Shown: positions 43,579 through 50,772 of the stretch, piece after piece | How positions within the stretch are numbered: position 1 is the first letter of the stretch | Layout of the letters: each line of letters begins with the position of its first letter | NCBI GenBank assembly: GCA_023251115.1 | Contig: JAHEZK010000008.1 | Span: 1-50,772, forward strand | Length of the DNA: 50,772 bases | Origin: Nitrosomicrobium frigidum (SeqCode) | Lineage (GTDB): Archaea > Thermoproteota > Nitrososphaeria > Nitrososphaerales > Nitrososphaeraceae | Direction: 5' to 3' | Translations under genes and position numbers: made by a program | Notes under the pieces: model-generated | The model's input: the letters and a program-made list of their open reading frames with translations, nothing else | Told to the model about the DNA's origin: nothing | The model's database searches: none

Positions 43579-44247
43579 ATGTTTCAGCATGACAATAAGA
43601 ACTATGAAGAGTATATTATGAACCACATAAAGAAAGGAACGACTACGTGTGCTTTGACATGCAAGGATGGAGTTGTTCTAGCAGCCGACACAAGAGCTAG
43701 TGCTGGTTATTTTATTGTAGATAGAAATGTTATGAAAATCCAAAAGATAGACGAACATTTAGGCATGACAATTGCTGGGGGTGTTGCTGATGCTCAAAAT
43801 TTGGTCGATCTTTTGAGGTATAATGCAAATCTGTACAGATTATCAAATAACCAAAAATCGATTCCTGTTAAATCTGCCGCAAGGCTGTGTTCTAATGTTC
43901 TCTTCAACCAGAGATACTATCCTTATTACGTACAACTAATCATGGCAGGATTTGACAAGAATAGTGACGGTTCACAAATATACAACATTGACCTATTCGG
44001 TTCCATGACTACTGAAAAGTTTATTTCAACAGGCAGCGGCTCTCCGGTTGCATACGGATACTTGGAGTCAGAATACAAAAAAGACCTTAGTGTAAATGAA
44101 GCATACAAAATAGCAATACATGCAATTGCTGCAGCTATTAGAAGAAATTCTGGAACCGGTGATAACATCAATGCTGTCATTATAGACAAGGATGGATATC
44201 GAGAATTATCTAAGGAAGTAAAAGACGCAGTACAGGCTGTTTATTGA
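43579..44247 (+). CDS. psmB: Proteasome beta subunit
   Basis: This is the catalytic subunit of the archaeal 20S proteasome. A propeptide of about 20 residues ends in KKG, followed by the new N-terminus TTTCALTCKDGVVLAADTRA after self-cleavage at Gly-Thr. Thr1, Asp17 and Lys33-equivalent residues (in ADTRAS and VMKIQKID) and SGSGSPVAYGYLE with RRNSGTGDNINAV are as expected. The N-terminal threonine is intact, so it should be active. The alpha subunit is not in the window. Confidence 0.95.
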   Translation: MFQHDNKNYEEYIMNHIKKGTTTCALTCKDGVVLAADTRASAGYFIVDRNVMKIQKIDEHLGMTIAGGVADAQNLVDLLRYNANLYRLSNNQKSIPVKSAARLCSNVLFNQRYYPYYVQLIMAGFDKNSDGSQIYNIDLFGSMTTEKFISTGSGSPVAYGYLESEYKKDLSVNEAYKIAIHAIAAAIRRNSGTGDNINAVIIDKDGYRELSKEVKDAVQAVY

Positions 44248-44348
44248 CAAGCCCCTCCCTTCTCTTAATTTAATATATCTACTTTTGCTTGTTTGATGAG
44301 TCTAGCTAATAGATTCAAATCAAAAATCCGATATGTAATAATCATAAA

Positions 44349-44519
44349 TTGATTAATATTCAAGATAGAAAATATCAAAAACTCAAAGGTCAGGTAAAAC
44401 GCTTTATTCAAAAAAACAAGAAATTAGATCATTCAATGATTCTTAACAACATGAACATAGACTATGATACTCTGATGCGAATAATAGCTGAATTAAAAAG
44501 TGACGGTGATTTGATATAA
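44349..44519 (+). CDS. Putative winged-helix-like microprotein (56 aa)
   Basis: A TTG start at 44349 gives 56 codons without interruption. The N-terminal half is very basic (KYQKLKGQVKRFIQKNKKLD). The C-terminal half, MNIDYDTLMRIIAELKSDGD, reads like the last helix of a small winged helix. Its stop (TAA 44517-44519) lies only 4 bp from the stop of the convergent XPF-type nuclease gene. It is too short for certainty, but composition and pattern favour a real gene. Confidence 0.45.
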   Translation: MINIQDRKYQKLKGQVKRFIQKNKKLDHSMILNNMNIDYDTLMRIIAELKSDGDLI

Positions 44520-44523
44520 ATGA

Positions 44524-45234
44524 CTACTCGATATGTTCCAGTAATGTTTTCTGACTTGCTTCATCAACATCATTATATGCATTATCCAATATTTTGCGTA
44601 TTCTATGAGCACGTGCAGTTCCAAATCCAGGGATTTTAGCCAGTTCGGCGGCCGATGCGTTTAATGCTCTCTTGGGAGTGTTGAATTCCCTCAGCATTTT
44701 TACAGCAAACATACCACCTACTCCAGGCAAAGAAGAAAGAACAGATAATTGCTGTATTTGCTCTGAGGTCTGCTTTCTAATTTTTCGTAATAGGGGTCCG
44801 TATGAATATTTTTTCGATAGCTTGTTTGCAATAGCAATGAGAAAACTTGTTGTATGTTCAATGTTTGGCGTATGAACTAAAGGTATCTTAAAATCTAAAA
44901 CTATGGTTATAAGCGAATCATAAACTAACTGAATTTTTTGGTCATAGCTACGGAAGGATTTGTTAGAATCAGATTTCAGATCTTCAATGATATTTCCTTC
45001 AACAATTAATAGCGGTGAAGAGAAATGTTTTATGAGCTGCGAACACTGAATAAATAATCTTCCATCGTAAAAAGAACTTAACAAATCAGAAATAGTTTTC
45101 CTTTCGATTGCTACATTGTTGAAGACAATATAATCTCCAACTTTCAAAGTAGCAAAGTCTACAAAAACCCCTGATTGCTTCAGCAATTCTGGAATTCCAC
45201 TGTTTCTTTCTCTTTTATCAACCACTATCCTCAA
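44524..45234 (-). CDS. XPF/ERCC4-type structure-specific endonuclease
   Basis: The N-terminal nuclease domain has the full catalytic set: VDKRERNSGIP, VGDYIVFNNVAIERKTISDL (the ERKxxxD motif) and YDGRLFIQCSQL. The C-terminus has tandem helix-hairpin-helix motifs (LSSLPGVGGMFAVKMLREFN and LAKIPGFGTARAHRIRKIL). It has no helicase domain, so it is the short XPF form of 236 aa, which usually acts with PCNA on flaps and forks. The start is ATG 45234, close to the tRNA-Thr gene. Confidence 0.93.
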   Translation of the reverse strand: MRIVVDKRERNSGIPELLKQSGVFVDFATLKVGDYIVFNNVAIERKTISDLLSSFYDGRLFIQCSQLIKHFSSPLLIVEGNIIEDLKSDSNKSFRSYDQKIQLVYDSLITIVLDFKIPLVHTPNIEHTTSFLIAIANKLSKKYSYGPLLRKIRKQTSEQIQQLSVLSSLPGVGGMFAVKMLREFNTPKRALNASAAELAKIPGFGTARAHRIRKILDNAYNDVDEASQKTLLEHIE

Positions 45235-45292
45235 GAATCATCTACATAGGAAATATAACTAAAGTTTTAAAAATATTGGTATATTATTAGTG

Positions 45293-45365
45293 AGCCTCTA
45301 GTGGGACTCGAACCCACGGCCTAAGGTTTACGAAACCTTCGCTCTACCAACTGAGCTATAGAGGC
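45293..45365 (-). tRNA. tRNA-Thr (anticodon CGT)
   Basis: On the minus strand the acceptor GCCTCTA pairs with TAGAGGC. The anticodon stem is AAGGT/ACCTT with loop TTCGTAA, so the anticodon is CGT. The T arm GTGGG/CCCAC has loop TTCGAGT. The discriminator is T, usual for archaeal tRNA-Thr. There is no intron and no encoded CCA. Confidence 0.95.
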
Positions 45366-45498
45366 CTGTCATGGTTACATTTTCAATCAGATAGCCAATT
45401 TAACTATTTTCTAATTTGATACAGTATTTTGTACGTCCCACTGAATTTCATATTATTATGAAGCAAGATTAAATAGTTGAAAATTCAAGTTTTTAAAA

Positions 45499-46839
45499 GT
45501 GAAAATTTCAATCTCTGGTATTCGTGGTATCTTTGGACAAGATTTGAATCTACATACCATTATGAATTTTTCAAGATTATTTGCGTCATTTCTCATTAAT
45601 AATTCTACTAAAACAGAGAATAAATGTCTGGTTGCAAGAGATACAAGGCCATCTAGTTATTTAATTCTTCAGACAGTATCAGCAGCGATTATGGAACAAG
45701 GAATAAATGTGTTGGATCTGGGCATCGCTCCAACACCATTCGTATTTCATGAATCAATAAAGTATGGTAACGGTATTATAGTAACAGCATCTCACAATCC
45801 TTTTGAATGGAACGGTCTAAAATTCATAATAAATGGAAGGGGAATTTTTGAAAAAGAACTTGATTTGATTCAACAAGAAAACATCCTATCAAGCACGCAA
45901 TTTGGAAAAATGTATGCGTTAAATTCAAACTATATATCCGATATTCTTGAATTATTGCGAAAGAGTGGATATCTTGAAGACAATAGAAAAAAAAGAAATA
46001 CAATCGGCTTGGATCCTGGAGGAGGAGCTATATCTTCATATATTCCAAAATTATATAATTCATTAAATCAAGAATTCTACACAATTAATGACATTGCAGG
46101 TATCTCATCAAGATCTCCCGATCCTACAACAGATGACTTGCTTGAACTAAGAAAGCTTGTATTGTCTAAAAAGCTAGATTTGGGATTTGCATTTGACATG
46201 GATGCAGACAGACTTGTAGTAGTAGATAAAAATGGTAACAAGCTTTCACCAGATCTTACACTTTTATTATGCATTGCAAGTATGTTAGACCATGGATCAA
46301 AAAAATTTGTTGCCAGTTTAGATACTAGCAATAGCATTAAACACATTATAACTGAATATGGTGGATCTTTATATCATTCTAAAGTTGGAGAAGCTAATGT
46401 AGTAAAAGAAATACTCCGGTTAAATGCAGACGCAGGTGGTGAGGGAAGCAGTGCCGGGTTTATTATGCCAAAATTTGACATGTGTAGAGATGGCATATTG
46501 GCCAGCGCAATTATCTCCTCATTAAGTGATGATCTATACAACTATTGTATGGAAATCGCATCAAAATACTCAACTATTAGATCAAAAATTCCTATGGAAT
46601 CAAGTTTTCAGAAACAAGTAATAGAAAAATTCGGAGACAAATTTCAGGAAAAGTCCTATGACATAGTAAGGATGGACGGCACGAAAATTATGATTGATGA
46701 TAATTCTTGGATTCTAATTAGATCCTCTAATACAGAACATGCTGTTAGAATTTCAGTAGAATCAACTCCGGATAATGTACAAACTCTTTTTAACGAAGTT
46801 AAACAAAAGGTATTGTCTATTTATGAAGAGATTAAATGA
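45499..46839 (+). CDS. glmM: Phosphoglucosamine mutase / phosphomannomutase family
   Basis: The alpha-D-phosphohexomutase family moves phosphate between C6 and C1 of hexose phosphates for surface glycans and UDP-sugars. The 446-aa protein begins ISGIRGIFGQDLN and has the phosphoserine loop IVTASHNPFEWNGLKFI, the metal loop FAFDMDADRLVVVD and the sugar-specificity loop region GGEGSSAGFIMP. A GEGS loop is seen in archaeal GlmM-like enzymes, but the exact sugar is not certain. The start is GTG 45499. It overlaps the next gene by 17 bp. Confidence 0.88.
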   Translation: MKISISGIRGIFGQDLNLHTIMNFSRLFASFLINNSTKTENKCLVARDTRPSSYLILQTVSAAIMEQGINVLDLGIAPTPFVFHESIKYGNGIIVTASHNPFEWNGLKFIINGRGIFEKELDLIQQENILSSTQFGKMYALNSNYISDILELLRKSGYLEDNRKKRNTIGLDPGGGAISSYIPKLYNSLNQEFYTINDIAGISSRSPDPTTDDLLELRKLVLSKKLDLGFAFDMDADRLVVVDKNGNKLSPDLTLLLCIASMLDHGSKKFVASLDTSNSIKHIITEYGGSLYHSKVGEANVVKEILRLNADAGGEGSSAGFIMPKFDMCRDGILASAIISSLSDDLYNYCMEIASKYSTIRSKIPMESSFQKQVIEKFGDKFQEKSYDIVRMDGTKIMIDDNSWILIRSSNTEHAVRISVESTPDNVQTLFNEVKQKVLSIYEEIK

Positions 46840-47836
46840 AAGAGAAATCATAGATCTCTTTATTTCATATTTCAATAACCCCTTACTTGATAAGGTAAAG
46901 GGAGATGACTTGGTAATCTCTCCGCTCAATAATAGCGTGATAAAACAAGCGATCAAAACAAACAGGATAAACATTGTATTAAAGAGTGATATGTTAGTTG
47001 AAAGCACGGATGCGCCAAAAATTATGAAACCATGGCAAATAGCAAGGAAGAGTATATTGGCGTGCGTAAGTGATTTTGCTTCCAAAGGTATACAACCTTA
47101 TGCATGTCTTATTTCTATTGGAATACCAAGAAAATATTCAAAAAAAGACATAATTGATCTGGCGGCTGGATTTTCACTCGCATCAAGGGAGTACAAAGTA
47201 CCAATATTGGGAGGAGATACCAATGAATCTAAAGAGTTAATTATTGACTGTAATATGGTGGGCATTACTTCTTTATCACGTAATAAAATTCCAAGTAGAA
47301 ACGGTGCAAAAGCTGGTGATTTAATAGTAACATCCGGAAAATTTGGATATACTTCATCAGGATTGAAAATAATCCTATCTCACCTGCACGCAGAAAAAAA
47401 ATTTAAAGCAAAATCTATATCGTCGGTAACGTTCCCAAAGCCGAAAGTTGAATTTGGATTCCGGCTTGCAAAATACTTTTCATCTTCAATTGACTCTAGT
47501 GATGGGCTATCTTCCTCACTATACGAACTTGCTAGAGAAAGTAACAAGGTTGACTTAATTATTAATAAAATCCCTAAACCAAAGGAATTGTGCCATTTCG
47601 CCAGTTTGAACTCCATCAGTACCGAGGATTTGCTTTTTTTTGGTGGAGAAGAATATGAAACCGTTGCTACAATCCCAAGATCAAATTTCAAGAAAATGCT
47701 CAATGAGGCTAAAAAGCACAGAATCCATGTATTTCATATTGGTGAGGTATTAACGGGTAGAGGGAATGTTCTCTATGAAAAAGAAGGAATTCACAAGCTT
47801 GTTAGAGATAAAGGATTTGTCCACTTTGCAAAGTAA
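46823..47836 (+). CDS. thiL: Thiamine-monophosphate kinase (ThiL) family
   Basis: ThiL phosphorylates thiamine monophosphate to the coenzyme. The family's GDDLVISPLNN, the metal motif ILKSDMLVE, SVSDFASKGIQPYACLISIG type region and YKVPILGGDTNE and IDSSDGLSSSLYEL are present. The order fits the PurM-like ATP-binding fold. At 337 aa it is normal. I chose ATG 46823 (MKRLNEREI); the 16 codons before it overlap the preceding gene and look unlike the family. The 17-bp overlap with glmM implies coupled translation. A related AIR-synthase-like kinase is the alternative. Confidence 0.85.
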   Translation: MKRLNEREIIDLFISYFNNPLLDKVKGDDLVISPLNNSVIKQAIKTNRINIVLKSDMLVESTDAPKIMKPWQIARKSILACVSDFASKGIQPYACLISIGIPRKYSKKDIIDLAAGFSLASREYKVPILGGDTNESKELIIDCNMVGITSLSRNKIPSRNGAKAGDLIVTSGKFGYTSSGLKIILSHLHAEKKFKAKSISSVTFPKPKVEFGFRLAKYFSSSIDSSDGLSSSLYELARESNKVDLIINKIPKPKELCHFASLNSISTEDLLFFGGEEYETVATIPRSNFKKMLNEAKKHRIHVFHIGEVLTGRGNVLYEKEGIHKLVRDKGFVHFAK

Positions 47837-47875
47837 AATTGTGCGAACATAATCTCTAAAATGTTGTTTGAGGGT

Positions 47876-48283
47876 TTATACTCTTCTTCCCCTACGGCCA
47901 CCGGGTTTCCTCGTTGTATCATGAGGAATTGGAGTTACATCATCAATCCTGCCTATCCTAAATCCAGCTCTGGCAAGCGCCCTAATTGCAGCCTGAGCAC
48001 CGGGTCCTGGAATTCGTGGTCCTACGCCTCCAACGGCTCTTACTCTTATATGCAAAGCGTTGATACCTTTGGTTTTTGCAATATCCGCTGCGGCTACTGC
48101 AGATTTCATTGCAGCATACGGAGATGATTCATATCTGTCGGCAGTCACATGTCTCCCGCCAGAACTAAAGGCAATTGTTTCAGCCCCGCTAATGTCCGTG
48201 ATATGAACTAGAGTGTTATTATAACTGCTAAATATATGGGCTACACCCCATTTGTACTGAATTACTTCTTCAACTTCTGACAT
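47876..48283 (-). CDS. rps11: 30S ribosomal protein S11 (uS11)
   Basis: The 135-aa protein has the S11 features [58 protein letters not shown] and the basic tail [15 protein letters not shown]. It starts at ATG 48283. It stands alone here, not next to rps13, rps4 or rpoD genes as in many archaea. It is convergent with the ThiL gene (39 bp between stops). Confidence 0.97.
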   Translation of the reverse strand: MSEVEEVIQYKWGVAHIFSSYNNTLVHITDISGAETIAFSSGGRHVTADRYESSPYAAMKSAVAAADIAKTKGINALHIRVRAVGGVGPRIPGPGAQAAIRALARAGFRIGRIDDVTPIPHDTTRKPGGRRGRRV

Positions 48284-48450
48284 TAAATCGTTAAATTAAA
48301 TTTTTCAAAGGGTGTTAAAAACCTATCCTACTTGCATACAGGCAATTAGCTTGATTCTCATATTTTAAACACAACACAAAGTAACTAAGGCAAATAAATA
48401 CACAAGCTACAGCACAACTTTAATGAAGTGGATTATCCTGTAAATTATCC

Positions 48451-48615
48451 ATGAAATGGTTCAATCATGACAAAACAGACGAGGAACCCAAGCTGATAGC
48501 CTGCAAGTATTGTGATATGAAATTTCAAGACAAAGAACGATTAAAAAGACACACCAGGAAAGCCCACAGTGAAAAAGGTGGAGACATGCCAAAGTTCAAT
48601 CTTTTTGGCAATTAG
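48451..48615 (+). CDS. C2H2 zinc-finger microprotein (54 aa)
   Basis: The ATG at 48451 opens a 54-codon frame ending at TAG 48613-48615. CKYC followed 12 residues later by RHTRKAH gives a classical C2H2 finger with the phenylalanine and leucine core in place (MKFQDKERLKRHTRKAH). It lies 20 bp upstream of the rhomboid gene, same strand, so both are probably co-transcribed. It is the third one-finger protein in this window. Confidence 0.7.
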   Translation: MKWFNHDKTDEEPKLIACKYCDMKFQDKERLKRHTRKAHSEKGGDMPKFNLFGN

Positions 48616-48635
48616 AGTCCATATAGACGATAAAC

Positions 48636-49622
48636 ATGTTTCCACTTCATGATGACACCCAGAGAATCCACGGTAGACCGTACGTAACTTATCTGCTAAT
48701 TGCCATCAATGCTATAGTTTTTTTAGGAGAAGTGATTGCTACAGCAAATTTTTCTAATGAAGAGGCAACAAATACTTTGTTGCAAAACTATGGTGCTATT
48801 CCATATAAAATACTTCAAGGTGATATATTTTCGGCTGTCAGTGCAATGTTTCTTCATGCTGGTGTAGCTCACCTTATAGGTAACATGTTATTTCTGTTTG
48901 TATTTGGGGACAATATCGAGGACAAATTTGGTCGAGTCAAATTTGTCCTTGTATACATTGGTTGGGGTCTAGCAGCAGCATTCGCCCACAGTTTCTACAC
49001 GATGTCTACAGGCGAAGGAGGAATTCCTGCTATTGGTGCATCAGGAGCAGTTTCAGGAGTGCTTGGAGCATATCTTGTGCTATTTCCAAGAGCAAAGATA
49101 TTTACGGTAATTGCTGCATTTTTTATTACAACTGTAAAAATACCAGCCATAGCATACATTCCTTTTTGGTTTATAATGCAGGTTATCTTTAGCCTATTGA
49201 ACCAATCTGGCGGTGTGGCCTATGTTGCACATATAGGAGGCTTTCTCGCGGGATTGCTAACAGGATACTTATTGAAGAACGTGGTTACTAGATATGGAAT
49301 GGTAACACCACAAATACGATATCCCGCAAAGGATCGACAAAAAATTAGTAATATCCCAGACATGACCGTACATACTCAACCAGAGGTCATCAAGGGATCT
49401 AATTTTTATGAAATTATTGCCGAAATGCCAGGACTGACGTCCCAGTCAGATATACAGGCAAACTATGACCCTAACACTCAAAGTGTACGGATATTTACTC
49501 GCGGTCCGAGAAAATATGACATAAACGTTAGAATATCTGATATCCAAGATGGAAATATCAAAATTGATCAAATAGAATATCTCAATGGGATAGTACGGAT
49601 TAGAATATCAAAGCAACTTTGA
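48636..49622 (+). CDS. Rhomboid serine protease fused to an Hsp20-like domain
   Basis: Residues 15-215 form a rhomboid intramembrane protease with about six membrane helices. HLIGNM carries N83, the nucleophile loop is AIGASGAVSG (S136), and the catalytic histidine is in VAHIGGFLAGLLTG (H199). After a polar linker, residues 250-328 read like an Hsp20/CS beta-sandwich: NFYEIIAEMPGLTSQSDIQA, then SVRIFTRGPRKYDINVRI and NGIVRIRIS at the end. The protease triad is intact. A chaperone-like domain on a rhomboid would be a substrate-capturing module; that is inference. The start is ATG 48636. Confidence 0.88.
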   Translation: MFPLHDDTQRIHGRPYVTYLLIAINAIVFLGEVIATANFSNEEATNTLLQNYGAIPYKILQGDIFSAVSAMFLHAGVAHLIGNMLFLFVFGDNIEDKFGRVKFVLVYIGWGLAAAFAHSFYTMSTGEGGIPAIGASGAVSGVLGAYLVLFPRAKIFTVIAAFFITTVKIPAIAYIPFWFIMQVIFSLLNQSGGVAYVAHIGGFLAGLLTGYLLKNVVTRYGMVTPQIRYPAKDRQKISNIPDMTVHTQPEVIKGSNFYEIIAEMPGLTSQSDIQANYDPNTQSVRIFTRGPRKYDINVRISDIQDGNIKIDQIEYLNGIVRIRISKQL

Positions 49623-49660
49623 TATTTTTTGATGCTTGAAACTTTGTAAATTTATCTGAA

Positions 49661-50104
49661 TTATTTTGTTATTTGATCAATAATTGATGAATCATATAAG
49701 CTTCTACTTAATTCCCTGTATTTCTTATTAATAAAATCTAGAGATTCAACGAGCTTCTTTGATTTTCCATATTTGAATCGAACTAACTCTTTGTGTTTCC
49801 AAAAATGCTTTGCATCTGCAACATATATAGTCGTAAAATAATCAGGGCCAATAAGATTATCTGGCAACTTGATATTGTAGGGGAAAAGATATTCTACACC
49901 AAACCATTCGTCTCCGTCAGGATAATCATTACCTGTTATAATATCAAAATAAAGATGTAGTTTATCCTCTACAGTGAATCCTTCGTCTTTTATGAGAGGA
50001 TGTCTAACATTAGATTTGTGATAATCAATTTTTAACAATTCTACTTCAAAATAAGTTTTTATTAGTGCTCGCCTAAAAATTTCATTGGATTCCCTCAGAT
50101 TCAA
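49661..50104 (-). CDS. Hypothetical protein (147 aa)
   Basis: No family is recognised. The protein is soluble and rich in Tyr, Phe and Asp. A patch GNDYPDGDEWFGVEYLFP and DYFTTIYVADAKHFWKHKE suggests an alpha/beta fold with an acidic surface. The start is ATG 50104. It lies between the rhomboid gene (convergent) and tRNA-Ser(GCT). Confidence 0.6.
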   Translation of the reverse strand: MNLRESNEIFRRALIKTYFEVELLKIDYHKSNVRHPLIKDEGFTVEDKLHLYFDIITGNDYPDGDEWFGVEYLFPYNIKLPDNLIGPDYFTTIYVADAKHFWKHKELVRFKYGKSKKLVESLDFINKKYRELSRSLYDSSIIDQITK

Positions 50105-50249
50105 AGATAATATAATAACACATGATGACTATTTTATAATCTTTTTAGCAGAAGAATGAAAAATTTGTTATGCCAGCTTGAAATCAATTGAATATATGGA
50201 ATCATCTACATAATTAATATTATAGCAAAAAATCTAAATCATCACTTAA

Positions 50250-50333
50250 GCGGGGGTCGCCTAGCCTGGTAGGGCGTGGGATTGCTAATCCCATGTTCGC
50301 AAGAACTCGTGGGTTCGAATCCCACTCCCCGCG
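50250..50333 (+). tRNA. tRNA-Ser (anticodon GCT)
   Basis: The acceptor GCGGGGG pairs with TCCCCGC (one G-T), with G discriminator. The D arm is GCC/GGC, the anticodon stem TGGGA/TCCCA has loop TTGCTAA (anticodon GCT), the long variable arm is TGTTCGCAAGAACTC, and the T arm is GTGGG/CCCAC. It has 84 nt, no intron and no CCA. It is the unsplit counterpart of the CGA tRNA at 7613. Confidence 0.95.
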
Positions 50334-50718
50334 CTTCTCTTAGGGTTTTACACCAAAATAATAAAAAGGAAAAAGCTAAGAATTCTAATTGTAAACGCAA
50401 TTTGCCAATAACCTCAGACAAAACATCACAGCCATTTAATGCAAAAGATAAAGTTTGTCCAACAGTTATCGACTATTTCAAATAATCGCTAGATTTACTA
50501 TCGCCCAAAGAAAGTATTCTGGAAATCTCTCTAGAAACGAGTTCTCTCAATACTCCTATCATTTCTGAAAAAATCCGACTCCTATGAATTTAACGTCTAT
50601 TAGTTTCTGGTTTGACTAAAGACAATAAAGACAATATAAGAAGAAAAATGAGAACTAAACTTTAGAAAACTGAGTGGCGAATAAAAAGAAAGAAATGAAA
50701 AAAGGAAGAAAAAAAGGA
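50334..50718. other. Gene-poor stretch after tRNA-Ser
   Basis: I see no convincing gene here. A plus-strand frame ending at 50485 begins inside the tRNA and has no recognisable motif. No attachment-site repeat of the tRNA 3' end is present downstream. The right part is purine-rich (AAAAGAAAGAAATG). Confidence 0.4.
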
Positions 50719-50772
50719 TCACTTTTCTTCCAATTCCTTTATTCTCTCCCTAATTCCTTGAACTTCCTTCTC
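50719..50772 (-). CDS. C-terminus of a coiled-coil protein (runs off right edge)
   Basis: The minus strand reads EKEVQGIRERIKELEEK and then TGA at 50719-50721. The heptad-like, strongly charged helix is typical of a coiled-coil end. Only 17 residues are visible, so the family cannot be named. Confidence 0.4.
   Translation of the reverse strand, partial: EKEVQGIRERIKELEEK

Noticed and set aside
37820-44258. ACAAGCCCCT at 37823 and again at 44248
   Set aside because: A 10-base match between two intergenic sites with no shared position, orientation context or extension; likely chance.
50276-50485. 69-codon plus-strand frame
   Set aside because: It begins inside tRNA-Ser(GCT), so the first third is a translation of tRNA sequence; the remainder has no recognisable pattern.
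50250-50718. Integration site for a mobile element at tRNA-Ser(GCT)
   Set aside because: No integrase gene and no repeat of the tRNA 3' end were seen downstream within the window.
1-50772. CRISPR arrays, insertion sequences, rRNA genes
   Set aside because: No regularly spaced short repeats, no transposase-like protein with terminal repeats and no rRNA sequence were found by reading the window.

Overview
The window is a stretch of an archaeal chromosome, almost certainly from the ammonia-oxidising Nitrososphaeria (Thaumarchaeota). The support is the gene content: a CdvA cell-division protein, family D DNA polymerase with separate small (DP1) and large (DP2) subunits, one Orc1/Cdc6, a GINS subunit, FEN-1 with a PIP box, geranylgeranylglyceryl phosphate synthase (ether lipids), an archaeal proteasome beta subunit, aCPSF2 and archaeal-type S11. 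The low GC content, frequent TTG/GTG starts without Shine-Dalgarno sequences, and tRNAs without encoded CCA agree. A low-GC Nitrososphaerales member such as Candidatus Nitrosocosmicus is my best guess, but this is inference; no amo gene or rRNA is present to fix it. There is no IS element, CRISPR array or prophage.

Layout. 1-2.3 kb: the edge of a membrane protein, two tandem zinc-ribbon proteins, tRNA-Val and a broken Cache-type sensor gene. 2.4-7.5 kb: glutamine synthetase, GINS, and unknown proteins with a CinA-like protein. 7.6-10.6 kb: an intron-containing tRNA-Ser(CGA), a secreted metallophosphoesterase with a damaged active site, and a run of very small cysteine- or zinc-finger proteins plus a winged-helix regulator. 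10.7-14.4 kb: cdvA diverging from an unusual double-domain ThyX, then FEN-1. 14.4-19.9 kb: a ferredoxin, a DUF192 protein, acetyl-CoA synthetase, CbiE and a SpoIIM-like membrane protein.

19.9-29 kb is a replication cluster: DP1 and orc1/cdc6 converge and overlap, and directly upstream of orc1/cdc6 lies a 430-bp intergenic region with four ORB-like Orc1-binding elements around an AT-rich segment. I read this as a chromosomal replication origin. Three uncharacterised proteins and a GGGP synthase-DP2 operon follow.

29-38.7 kb: RNase Z, PRPP synthetase, a hydantoinase-A family protein, an AK6-type kinase, aCPSF2, a secreted GH5 glycosidase and an OGG1-type glycosylase. 38.7-41.2 kb: two tandem methyltransferases sharing a 332-bp block with one mismatch, and a second ferredoxin whose promoter core is identical to that of the first. 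41.4-50.8 kb: LeuCD, the proteasome beta subunit, an XPF-type nuclease, tRNA-Thr, a GlmM-ThiL pair, S11, a C2H2 microprotein, a rhomboid protease fused to an Hsp20-like domain, and tRNA-Ser(GCT).

The most interesting signals are the predicted origin and its uncharacterised neighbours, the tRNA-Ser with two insertions, the group of zinc microproteins, the double ThyX, the rhomboid-Hsp20 fusion, and the sequence homogenisation between the tandem methyltransferases.
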